Shown: positions 38,612 to 47,305 of the stretch, one piece after another
Position numbering within the stretch: position 1 is the stretch's first letter
Layout: each line of letters begins with the position of its first letter
Assembly: GCF_044457565.1 (NCBI RefSeq)
Contig: NZ_JBITGZ010000031.1
Location: forward strand, 1 to 64,000
Direction: 5' to 3'
DNA length: 64,000 nt
DNA from: Kitasatospora sp044457565
GTDB taxonomy: Bacteria > Actinomycetota > Actinomycetes > Streptomycetales > Streptomycetaceae
Made by a program: the position numbers and the translations under genes
The notes under the pieces: generated by a model
Told to the model about the DNA's origin: nothing
Database searches by the model: none
What the model saw: only the letters and a program-made list of their open reading frames with translations

Positions 38612-38647
38612 GTGACCAGCGGGTAACTTAGCTCTACTCTCATCGCC
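38612..38647 (+). promoter_or_regulatory. Leaderless-type promoter of the alpha/beta hydrolase gene
   Basis: GTGACC (38612-38617), a 17-base spacer and TACTCT (38635-38640) form a reasonable promoter; the hydrolase ATG follows seven bases later with no ribosome site. The gene can thus be expressed apart from the lst-like operon. Confidence 0.45.
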
Positions 38648-39481
38648 ATGGACCTTGTACACGAGCGCCGGGGCGACGGCCCACCGCTGCTGCTCCTGCA
38701 CGGCATCGGACACCGCTGGCAGGGCTGGGAGCCCGTGCTGGACCTGCTCACCCGTGAGCGCGAGGTGATCGCCGTCGACCTCCCCGGCTTCGGCGCCTCA
38801 CCCCCGCTGCCCACGGGCATGCCCTACACCATCAGCAGCGCGATGACGGTGCTCGGCGAGTTCCTGGCGTCCATCGGCGTCGAGCGCCCGCACGTGGCCG
38901 GGAACTCGCTCGGCGGCCTGTTCACCCTGCACGCCGCTCACCACGGGCTGGCATCCTCGGCCACCGCGCTGTCGCCGGCCGGCTTCTACCGCAGGTCCGG
39001 CTTCCTCTACGCCTCCGGCGTGCTCAACCTGCACCGGTTCGCCGCCCGTACGCCCGAGGCCGTCCGGGCCCGGCTGGCGGAGCACCCGGCCGGCCGCAAG
39101 GCCATGTTCGGCATGATCTACGGGCGCCCCGAGCAGCTGGACCCGCGCGAACTGCTGCTCGACACCCGCGCCCTGCTCCAGGCGCCGGGCTTCCGACAGA
39201 CCCTGCACGCCGGCCGCGCCGAGCGCGCGCCCCGGTTCCCGGCCGGGCTCCCGGCGGAGGTCCCGGTCACCCTCGCCTGGGGCACCCGCGATCGGCTGCT
39301 CCCGAACGTCCAGGGCCGCCGCGCCCGCCGGATCCTTCCGGCGGCCCGCTTCGTCCCGCTGGTGGGCTGCGGCCACGTCCCGATGGGCGACAACCCCGAG
39401 CTGGTCGCCCGGGTCCTGCTGGAGGGCAGCAGCTCGCCCCTCCTCGGCCTGGGCAGCGGGGCGGCGGCCGGCGGAATCTGA
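38648..39481 (+). CDS. Alpha/beta hydrolase with Ser nucleophile
   Basis: A 277-residue alpha/beta hydrolase. The oxyanion segment LLLLHGIGHRW is near residue 20, the nucleophile elbow is GNSLGG (Ser near 96), the acid is in AWGTRDRLLP and the His in GCGHVPMG. The nucleophile is Ser, not the Asp of OleB beta-lactone decarboxylases, so it should not remove the lactone by decarboxylation. Beta-lactones of this type acylate serine hydrolases; a Ser hydrolase right behind the operon might open the lactone, trim the ester or act as a tolerance factor. It could equally be an unrelated esterase. No signal peptide. Confidence 0.82.
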   Translation: MDLVHERRGDGPPLLLLHGIGHRWQGWEPVLDLLTREREVIAVDLPGFGASPPLPTGMPYTISSAMTVLGEFLASIGVERPHVAGNSLGGLFTLHAAHHGLASSATALSPAGFYRRSGFLYASGVLNLHRFAARTPEAVRARLAEHPAGRKAMFGMIYGRPEQLDPRELLLDTRALLQAPGFRQTLHAGRAERAPRFPAGLPAEVPVTLAWGTRDRLLPNVQGRRARRILPAARFVPLVGCGHVPMGDNPELVARVLLEGSSSPLLGLGSGAAAGGI

Positions 39482-39489
39482 CGGCCGCG

Positions 39490-39521
39490 GGGCGCGGCCG
39501 CCGTCGTCGACGGCCGCGCCC
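39490..39521. terminator. Terminator between hydrolase and flavoprotein genes
   Basis: GGGCGCGGCCG (39490-39500) and CGGCCGCGCCC (39511-39521) form a perfect 11-pair stem with a ten-base loop just after the hydrolase stop. It stands between convergent genes and may work both ways. Confidence 0.65.
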
Positions 39522-39593
39522 TGCCGCTCCCCCGCTCCCGGCACGCTCAGCCCGCGCACACCTGCCTCCCCACCTGGCCGGTGGGCCGGTGGC

Positions 39594-40724
39594 TCAGTAC
39601 AGGGTGCCGAGCATCCCGGCGTCGAAGGGCTTGAGCTCGTCGGTGCGCCCGCCGAGGATCTTCGCGGCCCACTCCGGGTCGCCCAGCAGCGCGCGGCCGA
39701 CCGCCACGAGGTCGAACTCGCCGCTCTCCAGCCGGTCCAGCAGGGCGTCGATGTCCGCGACGGCGCCCTGCTCGCCACGGAACGCGCCGATGAACTCGTT
39801 GTCGAGGCCCACCGAGCCGACACTGATGGTGGGCTTGCCGGAGAGCTTCTTCGCCCAGCCGGCGAGGTTGAGGTCCGAGCCCTCGAACTCCGGCAGCCAG
39901 TAGCGGCGGGTGGAGCAGTGGAAGGCGTCGACGCCCGCCTCGGCCAGCGGGGTGAGCAGGGCTTCGAGCTCCTGCGGGGACTGCGCGAGCTTGGCCTCGT
40001 ACGCGCCCATCTTCCACTGGGACGTCCGGAACAGGATCGGGAAGTCCGGTGCGACGGCAGCGCGGCAGGCGGCCACGATCTCCGCGGCGAACCTGACGCG
40101 GGAGGCGAGATCACCGCCATAGGCGTCCTCACGCCGGTTGGTACGGCCCCACAGGAACTGGTCGATGAGGTAGCCGTGGGCGCCGTGCAGCTCGATGCCG
40201 TCGAAGCCCCGGGCCTCGGCCGCGGCGGCGCCGGCGGCGAAGGCGGCGATCACCGCGTCGACGTCCGCGACCGTCATCGCATGCCCCGGCTCCGATTCGT
40301 CCAGCGGGATGCCCGAGGGGCCGACCCGGGGGGCCTCGGGGACGGGTGGGGCCCCGGCGGTTCGCGCCATCCCCACGTGCCACAGCTGCGGCACGATCTT
40401 CCCGCCCGCGCGGTGCACCGCCCGGGCGACCCCGGCCCAGCCCGCGAGGGCGTCCTCGCCGTGGAAGCGGGGCACGCGGTCGCTCGTCCCCGCCGAGGCG
40501 TGGTCGATGTACGTCCCCTCGGTGATGATCAGGCCCACTCCGCCCGCCGCCCGCCGGGCGTAGTACTCGGCCACGTCGGCGCCGGGTACGCCGCCGGGCG
40601 AGAACTGGCGCGTCATCGGGGCCATCGCGATCCGGTTCGGGAGGGTGAGGCTCCCCACGGACACGGGGCGGACGAGCACGTCATTGGCGCGTGCGGCAAA
40701 GCTGCTGGCTGTCAAGACATTCAC
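39594..40724 (-). CDS. Old yellow enzyme family NADH:flavin oxidoreductase
   Basis: A 376-residue FMN barrel enzyme. Landmarks are RIAMAPMTRQF near 32, LIITEGTYIDH, IVPQLWHVGM, IELHGAHGYLIDQFL (His-x-x-His type substrate site region), RTSQWK, SVGSVGL and LVAVGRALLGDPEW at the FMN phosphate. Family members reduce activated alkenes or nitro groups with NAD(P)H. It converges with the hydrolase gene and is divergent from the PAS-LuxR regulator, so it may be that regulator's target. GTG at 40724 is the likely start; a TTG four codons in is possible. Confidence 0.88.
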   Translation of the reverse strand: MNVLTASSFAARANDVLVRPVSVGSLTLPNRIAMAPMTRQFSPGGVPGADVAEYYARRAAGGVGLIITEGTYIDHASAGTSDRVPRFHGEDALAGWAGVARAVHRAGGKIVPQLWHVGMARTAGAPPVPEAPRVGPSGIPLDESEPGHAMTVADVDAVIAAFAAGAAAAEARGFDGIELHGAHGYLIDQFLWGRTNRREDAYGGDLASRVRFAAEIVAACRAAVAPDFPILFRTSQWKMGAYEAKLAQSPQELEALLTPLAEAGVDAFHCSTRRYWLPEFEGSDLNLAGWAKKLSGKPTISVGSVGLDNEFIGAFRGEQGAVADIDALLDRLESGEFDLVAVGRALLGDPEWAAKILGGRTDELKPFDAGMLGTLY

Positions 40725-41076
40725 CTCGGGTCGCTGGACGACCGCCCTCGGGAGGAGAGCGGCCCGTTCCGAGCAACCTCGCGGCCGCCGCCGCGATTCC
40801 CGCCGGCCCGGCTCCCCGCCCCCGATTCGGGCGGCCCCACGACCTCGGTGGCTCGATCCCTCCGGTCCCCGCTCAATTGCGGATGCCCGGAGCGGGCCCG
40901 GAGGTGTATACCGGAGATGGCGGACGGTCCGTCAGATCACCGTGTACGAAGGCTGCCGAAGCCGCAGGTCGAGCACGACGCCCCACCCCGATCACCGAAG
41001 TCGCCGACACCTCATCCATGATCATTGAAGGGCCTCCGGCGAGGAACGGCCCCAGGCGAGATGGAGGAGCACACGG
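40725..41076. other. 352-base gap between divergent OYE and PAS-LuxR genes
   Basis: No gene or strong terminator. The ribosome site GGAGGAG precedes the regulator ATG. A small dyad GACGG-T-CCGTC near 40921 and the AT-richer GGTGTATACC patch near 40905 are the only features that stand out; either could belong to the promoter of the regulator. Confidence 0.4.
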
Positions 41077-42153
41077 ATGGACAGTGCCCGGCAGCATGGG
41101 CTCCAGGACTTCGAGGTACAGCACTCCGGCAGCGATGTGACGTTCGGCCGGTCCGGCCTCGGCACCGACCCGGAGGTCGCCCACTGGTTCGCGAAGCTCG
41201 CCGCGTACGCGCCGGCGCCGGCCTTCGTCCGGGACAGCGAGGGGCGCTACCTGTGGGTGAACGCGGCCTACGCGCACCTGTACCGGACGGAGCCGGACGC
41301 CATCGCCGGGCGAAGCGTCGAGGAGATCGATCCGCCGGGGGACGCCGCCCTGTTCCGCGCGCTGGACAGGGACGTGCTGAGGACGCGCCGGCCGGTCCGC
41401 CACACGCTGGCCTTCGTCCATCCGGACGGCACGCCCGGGCAGGTCGTCGGCCACCGGTTCGCCCTGGAGAGCCGGGGCGGCCCCTGCGTCGGCGGCATCT
41501 ACGCCGACGTCACCGGCCGCACCCGGGCGCTGGAGGAGAAGGCGGCCGTCGACGAGGAGATGCACGCGCTGCGGGAACGAACCGGGCTGGCGGTGGTCAC
41601 CGTCGATCCGGACGGCCGGGTGGAGGAGGCCAGCGGCGGCGCCGCGCAGCTGCTGGGCAGCAGCCGCGGCGCCCTGGAGGGCACCGCGGCGCTCGACCAC
41701 CTGGACGGGGGCCTCGGCCGCTCCGCCCTGATCCGGTCGTGGATGGATCTCGTCGGCGGGAGGACCGCGCGGTGCAGCGAGGTGCTGCGGTTACGGATGG
41801 CGGGCGGGGGCGGGCGGCTGCTGCGGGCCGACCTGGCCGCCGTCAGGTCCGGGGGGATCACCGAGCGGATCATCGCGGTGCTGACGCCGCTGGGCGCCGA
41901 GACCGCCGAGAAGACCCAGGTGAGCCCCCTTCAGCTGCGGGTCCTGACCCTGATGGCGGGCGGCCAGCCGAACAGCGGCATGGCCACCCGCCTGGGGCTC
42001 TCCCGCCAGGCGCTGGACTACCACCTGCGCCGGCTGCGCGAGCTCCTGGACGCGGCCTCACGCCCGGAGATGGTGGCGCGCGCCTACGCCCTGGGCATCC
42101 TGGACGCGACCACCTGGCCGCCCCGGGCGACGCCCGGCATCCTTCACGGCTGA
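41077..42153 (+). CDS. PAS-PAS-LuxR-type regulator with a TTA codon
   Basis: A 358-residue regulator. A PAS domain covers about residues 40-150 (APAFVRDSEGRYLWVNAAYA), a second less typical PAS about 165-285 (GLAVVTVDPDGRVEEASGG), and a C-terminal helix-turn-helix about 290-340 (VSPLQLRVLTLMAGGQPNSG, then MATRLGLSRQALDYHLRRL). PAS-LuxR proteins such as PimM are pathway activators in streptomycetes. Leu239 is TTA (41791-41793), so translation may need the bldA tRNA and occur late in growth. Candidate targets are the OYE gene, the lst-like operon or the ATP-grasp operon. It overlaps the convergent MFS gene by ten bases. Confidence 0.82.
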   Translation: MDSARQHGLQDFEVQHSGSDVTFGRSGLGTDPEVAHWFAKLAAYAPAPAFVRDSEGRYLWVNAAYAHLYRTEPDAIAGRSVEEIDPPGDAALFRALDRDVLRTRRPVRHTLAFVHPDGTPGQVVGHRFALESRGGPCVGGIYADVTGRTRALEEKAAVDEEMHALRERTGLAVVTVDPDGRVEEASGGAAQLLGSSRGALEGTAALDHLDGGLGRSALIRSWMDLVGGRTARCSEVLRLRMAGGGGRLLRADLAAVRSGGITERIIAVLTPLGAETAEKTQVSPLQLRVLTLMAGGQPNSGMATRLGLSRQALDYHLRRLRELLDAASRPEMVARAYALGILDATTWPPRATPGILHG

Positions 42154-43571
42154 CCGGCGGCCGCCGCCCGGTCGCGGGCGTCGGCGTCGGCGTCGGCGTC
42201 GGCGTTTGCGTCGGCGTCGGCGTTTGCGTCGGCGTCGGCGTTTGCGTCGGCGTTTGCGTCGGGGGCCTCCCGCCCGGTGACCGGACGGCCGCCGCCGTCG
42301 CCGTCGCCACCGCCACGGACCAGCCGCAGCAGGACCGCGACCACGGCCAGCAGCACGCACGTACCGACCGCCGAGTGGACGAGCAGGGCGTCGAGCCGGT
42401 CCGCCGCGAGGTAGGCGCCCACGGCCAGCGCCACCAGGGCGCACACCCCGCGGTCGATGATCGACTCCAGCGAGAGCAGGGTCGCCCGGTAGGGCGTGGG
42501 CGGGATGGCCGCGTTGATCAGGTTCCGCTGCACGGGGTACGCGAGGCCGGTCGCGGCGGCGAAGACGCACAGCCAGCCGATCGTCACGACGGCGCCCGAC
42601 ATGCTGGTGGCCGCCAGCGAGAACGCCATCACGACACTCAGCACCGTCACGGCGACGGTGTCGGACATCCGGGCCCGGATCCACCCCGGCCGGGCCGAGC
42701 CGATCGCCTCGGCCACCGTCATCGCGGACAGGACGGCGCCGTGGTCGGCGAGCGGGACGGCCTTGGCGAGCAGCAGCGGCTGAAAGAGGTTGACCTGGCA
42801 GATCCGGGCCAGGGTGAAGATCGCGACGCCCTGGACCATCAGCGGCCCGAGCGCCCGGGAGGTGCGGAGCACCGACAGGGCGTTCCGCGCGGAGTCCAGG
42901 TAGCCGGCGCGCCCGCCCGGCCGGTCGGCGCGGCCGGTCGCCGGCGGCCGGGCCGGCGCGGCGGGCGGTGCGGGCAGCGCCGGCAGCGCGGTGGCGCAGC
43001 CGAGGGCGGCGAGGGTGCAGGCGGCGGTCAGCAGGTAGGGCGCCTGGTGCTGGACGCCCATCAGGACGCCCACCAGCGGCCAGCAGGCGATCTTCGCCCA
43101 GAGGCCGAGCGCCCTGGCCGTCCCCTCCGCCTGCACGTAGTGCTCGCCGGCGCCCTTGGCGTTCAGGTACTCGTAGAGGTACGCACTGGAGGCTCCGGAC
43201 ACCAGGGAGCGGGCCGTGGCGATGGCCAGGAAGTGCAGCAGGAAGCCGGTCGCGGACGGCCAGGCCACCGGGAGGAGGTTGGCGAGCGTCATCACGCCGG
43301 CGCCCAGTTGCAGGCAGGTGCGCTGCCCGATCCGGTCGGCGATGAAGCCGGTGGGGATCTCCAGCAGGCAGAACGCGACGTAGTAGATGCTCTGGATGCC
43401 GAAGATCTGGCCATCCGTCAGTCCGGCCTGCTTCTGGTACTCGTAGAAGACCGGCAGCCACCAGAGCAGGTTGAACAGCAGCTGGAAGCCGTTGTTCAGG
43501 CGGACGACGCGGCGGACCGCCGGCGGAGCCGAGGCGGTCCGGCGCACGCGGGCGAGCAGGGACGGGGACAT
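42144..43571 (-). CDS. MFS transporter with Asp-Ala/Asn-Ala repeat tail
   Basis: A 475-residue transporter with about twelve membrane segments, including FLIPTG-like LEIPTGFIADRIGQRTCLQL, the conserved loop after helix 2. It resembles drug/proton exporters. The cytoplasmic tail after about residue 440 is a run of DANADA-type repeats encoded by a hexanucleotide repeat, so its length may vary between strains. The ATG at 43571 has GAGGAAGGAACC upstream. It is the last gene of the ATP-grasp/dikinase operon, 104 bases downstream of the dikinase stop, and probably exports that pathway's product. Confidence 0.85.
   Translation of the reverse strand: MSPSLLARVRRTASAPPAVRRVVRLNNGFQLLFNLLWWLPVFYEYQKQAGLTDGQIFGIQSIYYVAFCLLEIPTGFIADRIGQRTCLQLGAGVMTLANLLPVAWPSATGFLLHFLAIATARSLVSGASSAYLYEYLNAKGAGEHYVQAEGTARALGLWAKIACWPLVGVLMGVQHQAPYLLTAACTLAALGCATALPALPAPPAAPARPPATGRADRPGGRAGYLDSARNALSVLRTSRALGPLMVQGVAIFTLARICQVNLFQPLLLAKAVPLADHGAVLSAMTVAEAIGSARPGWIRARMSDTVAVTVLSVVMAFSLAATSMSGAVVTIGWLCVFAAATGLAYPVQRNLINAAIPPTPYRATLLSLESIIDRGVCALVALAVGAYLAADRLDALLVHSAVGTCVLLAVVAVLLRLVRGGGDGDGGGRPVTGREAPDANADANADADANADADANADADADADARDRAAAAGQP
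42178..42262. repeat. Hexanucleotide tandem repeat in the MFS 3' end
   Basis: About 14 copies of GCGTCG or GCGTTT run head to tail. On the coding strand they are GAC GCC and AAC GCC codons, so loss or gain of a unit keeps the frame. Slippage-prone. Confidence 0.85.
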
Positions 43572-43675
43572 GGTTCCTTCCTCGGGGAGGGTGGTTGTGG
43601 GCGCAGCGCAGCGGGCGCGCGGGCGGCCGGGCCGGCGGGCCGGCGGGCCGGTAGCGCCGCCGACCGGTGGTGCGC

Positions 43676-45727
43676 TCAGCCGTTGTACGGCCGCAGTTGC
43701 AGCAGGTGCACCCGGCCGCCCGGGGCGAGCAGCCACTCGACGTCCAGCGGCGCGGCGAAGGTGTAGTCGGTGGCGAAGTGCGACTGCAGCAGGCGCCCGG
43801 CCAGCGCGAGGCGTCCCAGCTGGGCCCGGGTCTCCTGGTCCAGGTCCTGCTCGGCGGCGCCGAGCGAGATGGTGCGCCCGCCGCCCTCCACGGTGTTGTA
43901 GAGGTACTGCATCGGCAGGGTGGTGCCGTCGACGACCGCGGAGGTCGAGCCCAGGGTGCAGTTGAGGTACACGTTGCGGAAGTCGGCCCGGTTGGTCGGG
44001 TTGCAGGTGACCATGACCCCGCCGAGCGGAGAGGGCTCGTACCGCTGGATGATCACGCCCATGAAGGTGTCGTCCAGCGAGATCCCGGCCTGGTGACGCA
44101 GTCGGACGCTGCGCGGGGAGAGCAGCGAGGCCCACACCTGCCGGATCGCGTCGAGCAGGCCCGGCAGGTCGGTGACCTTGGTGTGCGACTCGTAGATGCC
44201 CGCGGCGGAGAAGCCGGGCAGGTCCTCGGCGTTGGAGGACGAGCGGACGGCGAGGCGGTCCGCTCCGGCGAGGTGCCTGACCACATGGGTGTCCAGGGCG
44301 CGGATCAGGTCCTCGGGTACCGGGGTGGCGACCACGAGGTGCTGGAGCTGGACGCAGACCGAGTCGACGGCGTCCATCGCGCCGAGTTCGAGCGCCATCT
44401 TGAGCTTGCCGATGCTCTGCTGCACGGCGCGGGAGGAGTCCAGGAAGCGCTGCTGGACGGCGAACGGCACCGCGATGCCCTCGGGCGCGCTGACGTGACG
44501 GGACAGGAAGTCGGCCGCCGCCTGGGTGAGGTCGCCGTGCTCCGGCGCCTCCAGCTGCCCGGCCAGGTGGCCCAGCAGGTCGGGGCGCGGGGCGCGGGGG
44601 ACGGAGTAGTAGCCGGTGAGCCGGGCGGATCCGTGTCGCAGCACGTGGTGGAGCTCGCCGAGGTTGGCGGCCTTGGTGCCGTAACCGCGGCGGTCCCCGG
44701 CGCGCAGCTGCGAGAGCGGCACGATCGGCACGTCCTCCACCCGGGGCGCGTCGAGCCGGATGCGCTGGGTGTGCCAGACGGGCTGGGTGAGGTCCGCGGG
44801 CTCCTCGACCGGCTCGATCGTGACGCCGTCGGTGGTCACGTCGTAGCGGATCCAGCAGCCGTCGAGCTTCTCCTCGCCGATCCGCTCCAGGACGCCGCGC
44901 ACGATGGCGTTGGGTATCCCCCAGCCGGCGGCCAGCATGTTGGTGTGCGACAGCGGGGTGGTGGGCTCGGCGTTGAGCAGGCCGGCCAGCCTGGGGATGT
45001 CGTCGGGGACGACCGGCATGGCCACGATGTCGTACCAGGCGAGGCCGGCCCGCGCGTCCCGGTACTCCTCGATGCCGGCGAACGCGCGCAGGCGGCCCAG
45101 CGCCGAGCCGAGGGTGAGCGGGACGAAGGGCCTCGCGGCGAAGAGCTCGTCCCCCCTGGTGCGGGGCAGTACGGTGTCGGGCACCGCCGCGAGGGCGTTC
45201 TCCTGGGTGTGGTTGGCCGGCTTGACCAGCAGCGCCAGCGCCTCGTCCAGGTGGCGGCGCACGAAGGCGTGGAACTCCGTCAGCAGGTCGGCGCCCATGG
45301 TGTCGGCCTCGGTCGTCTCCAGCACCATGAACGGCTGGCCCTGACCGGAGCCCCGGCCCGAGTCCTGGCCGGACCCCTGCCCGGGCGCCCGGCGACCGGA
45401 GTGCAGCGAGAGGACGCCGAGCAGGAAGCGTCGTGCCGGGTCCTGGTAGACGCTGTGGTTGAAGCCGTCGAGGTCGGCGTCGAGCTCCTCCAGGGTCAGG
45501 CCGTTGATCTCGGTGGCGATGTAGTTGACGTGGAAGGAGTGGACGGCGCTGTCGAGGACGTGCCAGACCTCCCGCTGCCGGTCCACCACGATCTTCACGT
45601 ACGGGTGGCCGCCGAGCATGCCGCAGAGCTGCTCGAACAGGGGCAGGGTCAGGCGCGCGCCGACCACCGCGCCGTGCGGGGCCGAACTCGGCGTGGACTG
45701 CTGGTCGTCGATGTCGTGGGCGTTCAC
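43676..45727 (-). CDS. Dikinase-like protein with swapped domain order (phosphohistidine domain before ATP-binding domain)
   Basis: A 683-residue protein. The C-terminal half (about 345-683) is the PEP synthase/PPDK ATP-binding domain: YGTKAANLGELHHVL, LAVRSSSNAEDLPGFSAAG, IIQRYEPSPLGGVMVTCNPT and the closing DVEWLLAPGG/VHLLQLRPY. Before it, around residues 233-278, PTTPLSHTNMLAAGWGIPNA looks like the mobile phosphohistidine domain, with His261 as the phosphorylated residue. This order is that of glucan, water dikinases; PEP synthase has the reverse. The first 230 residues are unassigned. It should pass the beta-phosphate of ATP via His261 to an unknown acceptor. The GTG start overlaps the ATP-grasp stop by four bases. 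Confidence 0.8.
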   Translation of the reverse strand: MNAHDIDDQQSTPSSAPHGAVVGARLTLPLFEQLCGMLGGHPYVKIVVDRQREVWHVLDSAVHSFHVNYIATEINGLTLEELDADLDGFNHSVYQDPARRFLLGVLSLHSGRRAPGQGSGQDSGRGSGQGQPFMVLETTEADTMGADLLTEFHAFVRRHLDEALALLVKPANHTQENALAAVPDTVLPRTRGDELFAARPFVPLTLGSALGRLRAFAGIEEYRDARAGLAWYDIVAMPVVPDDIPRLAGLLNAEPTTPLSHTNMLAAGWGIPNAIVRGVLERIGEEKLDGCWIRYDVTTDGVTIEPVEEPADLTQPVWHTQRIRLDAPRVEDVPIVPLSQLRAGDRRGYGTKAANLGELHHVLRHGSARLTGYYSVPRAPRPDLLGHLAGQLEAPEHGDLTQAAADFLSRHVSAPEGIAVPFAVQQRFLDSSRAVQQSIGKLKMALELGAMDAVDSVCVQLQHLVVATPVPEDLIRALDTHVVRHLAGADRLAVRSSSNAEDLPGFSAAGIYESHTKVTDLPGLLDAIRQVWASLLSPRSVRLRHQAGISLDDTFMGVIIQRYEPSPLGGVMVTCNPTNRADFRNVYLNCTLGSTSAVVDGTTLPMQYLYNTVEGGGRTISLGAAEQDLDQETRAQLGRLALAGRLLQSHFATDYTFAAPLDVEWLLAPGGRVHLLQLRPYNG

Positions 45728-47154
45728 TGGGCCTGACCCGTCGAGAGGTGGGCGGTGAGGGCCTTGGGGAGGGCCTCGATGATGCGCGCGCAGTCCGCGA
45801 GCAGGGCGGGGGCGGACTCGGCGGTGAGGAAGCACAGGGCCGCCATGGTGTTGGCGCCCTCGGCCTGGCGGTAGGCGGGCATCGGCGTGCCGACCGGCAG
45901 GCTGCGCTCGTGCACCAGCTCGATGGTGGAGCCGGGGCCGAGCAGCTCACTCCACTCGACGGCGTCGAAGTCCCACACCGGCAGCCGCGTCCACGGCTCG
46001 CCGAGCGGGTCCGCCGCGAGGATCACCAGGGATCCGGCCGCGCCCGGCCGGGCGGCGACGGCGCCGTCGGTGCCGGGTGCCTGGGCGCCGGGGCCGTCGC
46101 TACCGGGCGCGGTGAGCATCCGGTGCGGGTACGCCACGGGCCGGCCGAGCAGCTGGCGGGTGAGCATGCCGATCATGTCGAGGCCGAACACCGCCTCGAC
46201 CTGGCGGGTCGTCATCACTCCCCCGAAGCGGGCCGCGGTCTCGATCAGCCACATGTCCCGGCCGCCCGGCGCGAGCTTGATCTCGGTGTGGGTGGCGCAG
46301 GTCCCCAGGCCCAGGGCGTCGACCGCCGCGCGGGACACCTCCTCGATCCGGCGCTGCAAGGCCTCGGGCAGTTCGGCCGGGGCTATGCTCGCGCGCTCGG
46401 TGAAGGGGGGAATGGTGGGCAGCCGGCCCGTGATGCAGATCGGGTGGTAGACGCCGTCGGCGACGATGCCCTCCACGCTGACGTAGTCGCCCCAGCCCGG
46501 GCCGGGGAACCAGTCCCGGGCGCTCGCGGTGACGATCTCCTCCAGCAGGAAGTCACTCACCCCCTCGTCGGCGGAGTGCAGTTCGGCGTACCCGTCCTCG
46601 GCCGAGGCCGCCATGACATCCCGGCCGAGCTGCCAGGCGCGCAGCGCCTCGTCCCGGTCGTGGACGGTGAGGTGGGCGGTGGAGCCGGCGCTCCAGGCCG
46701 CCTTCAGCAGCAGCGGCGGGGTCAGCCGCTCGAAGGCCTTGTCGATGTCGGCAGCACGGTGGATCTCCGCGAAGCCCGGTACGGGCACTCCGGCGTCGCG
46801 CCAGGTGCGCCGCATCAGGCGCTTGTCGCGGGCCGCCTCCACCCGGGCGCCCGCGCCGGCCAGCCCCAGCCGCTCACAGGCGCGGGCGACGGCGACCACC
46901 GCGTACTCGGAGAAGGTCAGCACCGCCCGGGCCGCGAGGCGTTCGGCGTGGGAGCGGATCAGCTCGACCAGGGCCTCGCCGTCCGACGGCACCGCCTCGG
47001 TGACCGAGGCGCAGTACGGCCGCCAGGTCTCCGCGGTGACCAGCGGCAGCGGTGCGAGCGCCAGCACGTGGACCTCGGCGTGCGCGGCGATCCGCGGCAG
47101 CGCGTAGTCCAGGGGCGGCCCTCCCCTGGCGTGGACGAACAGGATGGCGCTCAT
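45724..47154 (-). CDS. ATP-grasp ligase
   Basis: A 476-residue ATP-grasp enzyme. The N-domain (MSAILFVHARGGPPLDY to about 110) is a Rossmann-like preATP-grasp fold; RDKRLMRRTWRDAGVPVPGF starts the ATP-grasp core; LLLKAAWSAGSTAH holds the ATP-binding Lys; YVSVEGIVADGVYH and LIETAARFGGVMTTRQVEAV give the metal-binding Glu/Asn-equivalent region. Relatives join a carboxylate to an amine through an acyl phosphate, as in dipeptide or amino-acid ligation (BacD-like). It begins an operon with the dikinase and an exporter. ATG at 47154 follows GAGGAGCGAT. Confidence 0.85.
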   Translation of the reverse strand: MSAILFVHARGGPPLDYALPRIAAHAEVHVLALAPLPLVTAETWRPYCASVTEAVPSDGEALVELIRSHAERLAARAVLTFSEYAVVAVARACERLGLAGAGARVEAARDKRLMRRTWRDAGVPVPGFAEIHRAADIDKAFERLTPPLLLKAAWSAGSTAHLTVHDRDEALRAWQLGRDVMAASAEDGYAELHSADEGVSDFLLEEIVTASARDWFPGPGWGDYVSVEGIVADGVYHPICITGRLPTIPPFTERASIAPAELPEALQRRIEEVSRAAVDALGLGTCATHTEIKLAPGGRDMWLIETAARFGGVMTTRQVEAVFGLDMIGMLTRQLLGRPVAYPHRMLTAPGSDGPGAQAPGTDGAVAARPGAAGSLVILAADPLGEPWTRLPVWDFDAVEWSELLGPGSTIELVHERSLPVGTPMPAYRQAEGANTMAALCFLTAESAPALLADCARIIEALPKALTAHLSTGQAQ

Positions 47155-47305
47155 ATCGCTCCTCGGCGTTGGGCGGGCACGACAACGGGCCCGCGACATC
47201 GGCCACCACCGGCTCCGGTCCGCCTGACACGCCCTCGGCTGCGGTGACATCAGCAACCGAACCACGACGGAGGGTGACGAAGTGCCCGGGTGGGCCGTCG
47301 CACAC

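Noticed and set aside
38648..39481. Alpha/beta hydrolase as OleB beta-lactone decarboxylase
   Set aside because: OleB uses an Asp nucleophile in a haloalkane-dehalogenase-like fold; this protein has Ser in GNSLGG.
42178..42262. CRISPR array
   Set aside because: The repeats are six-base units without spacers and lie inside a coding frame.
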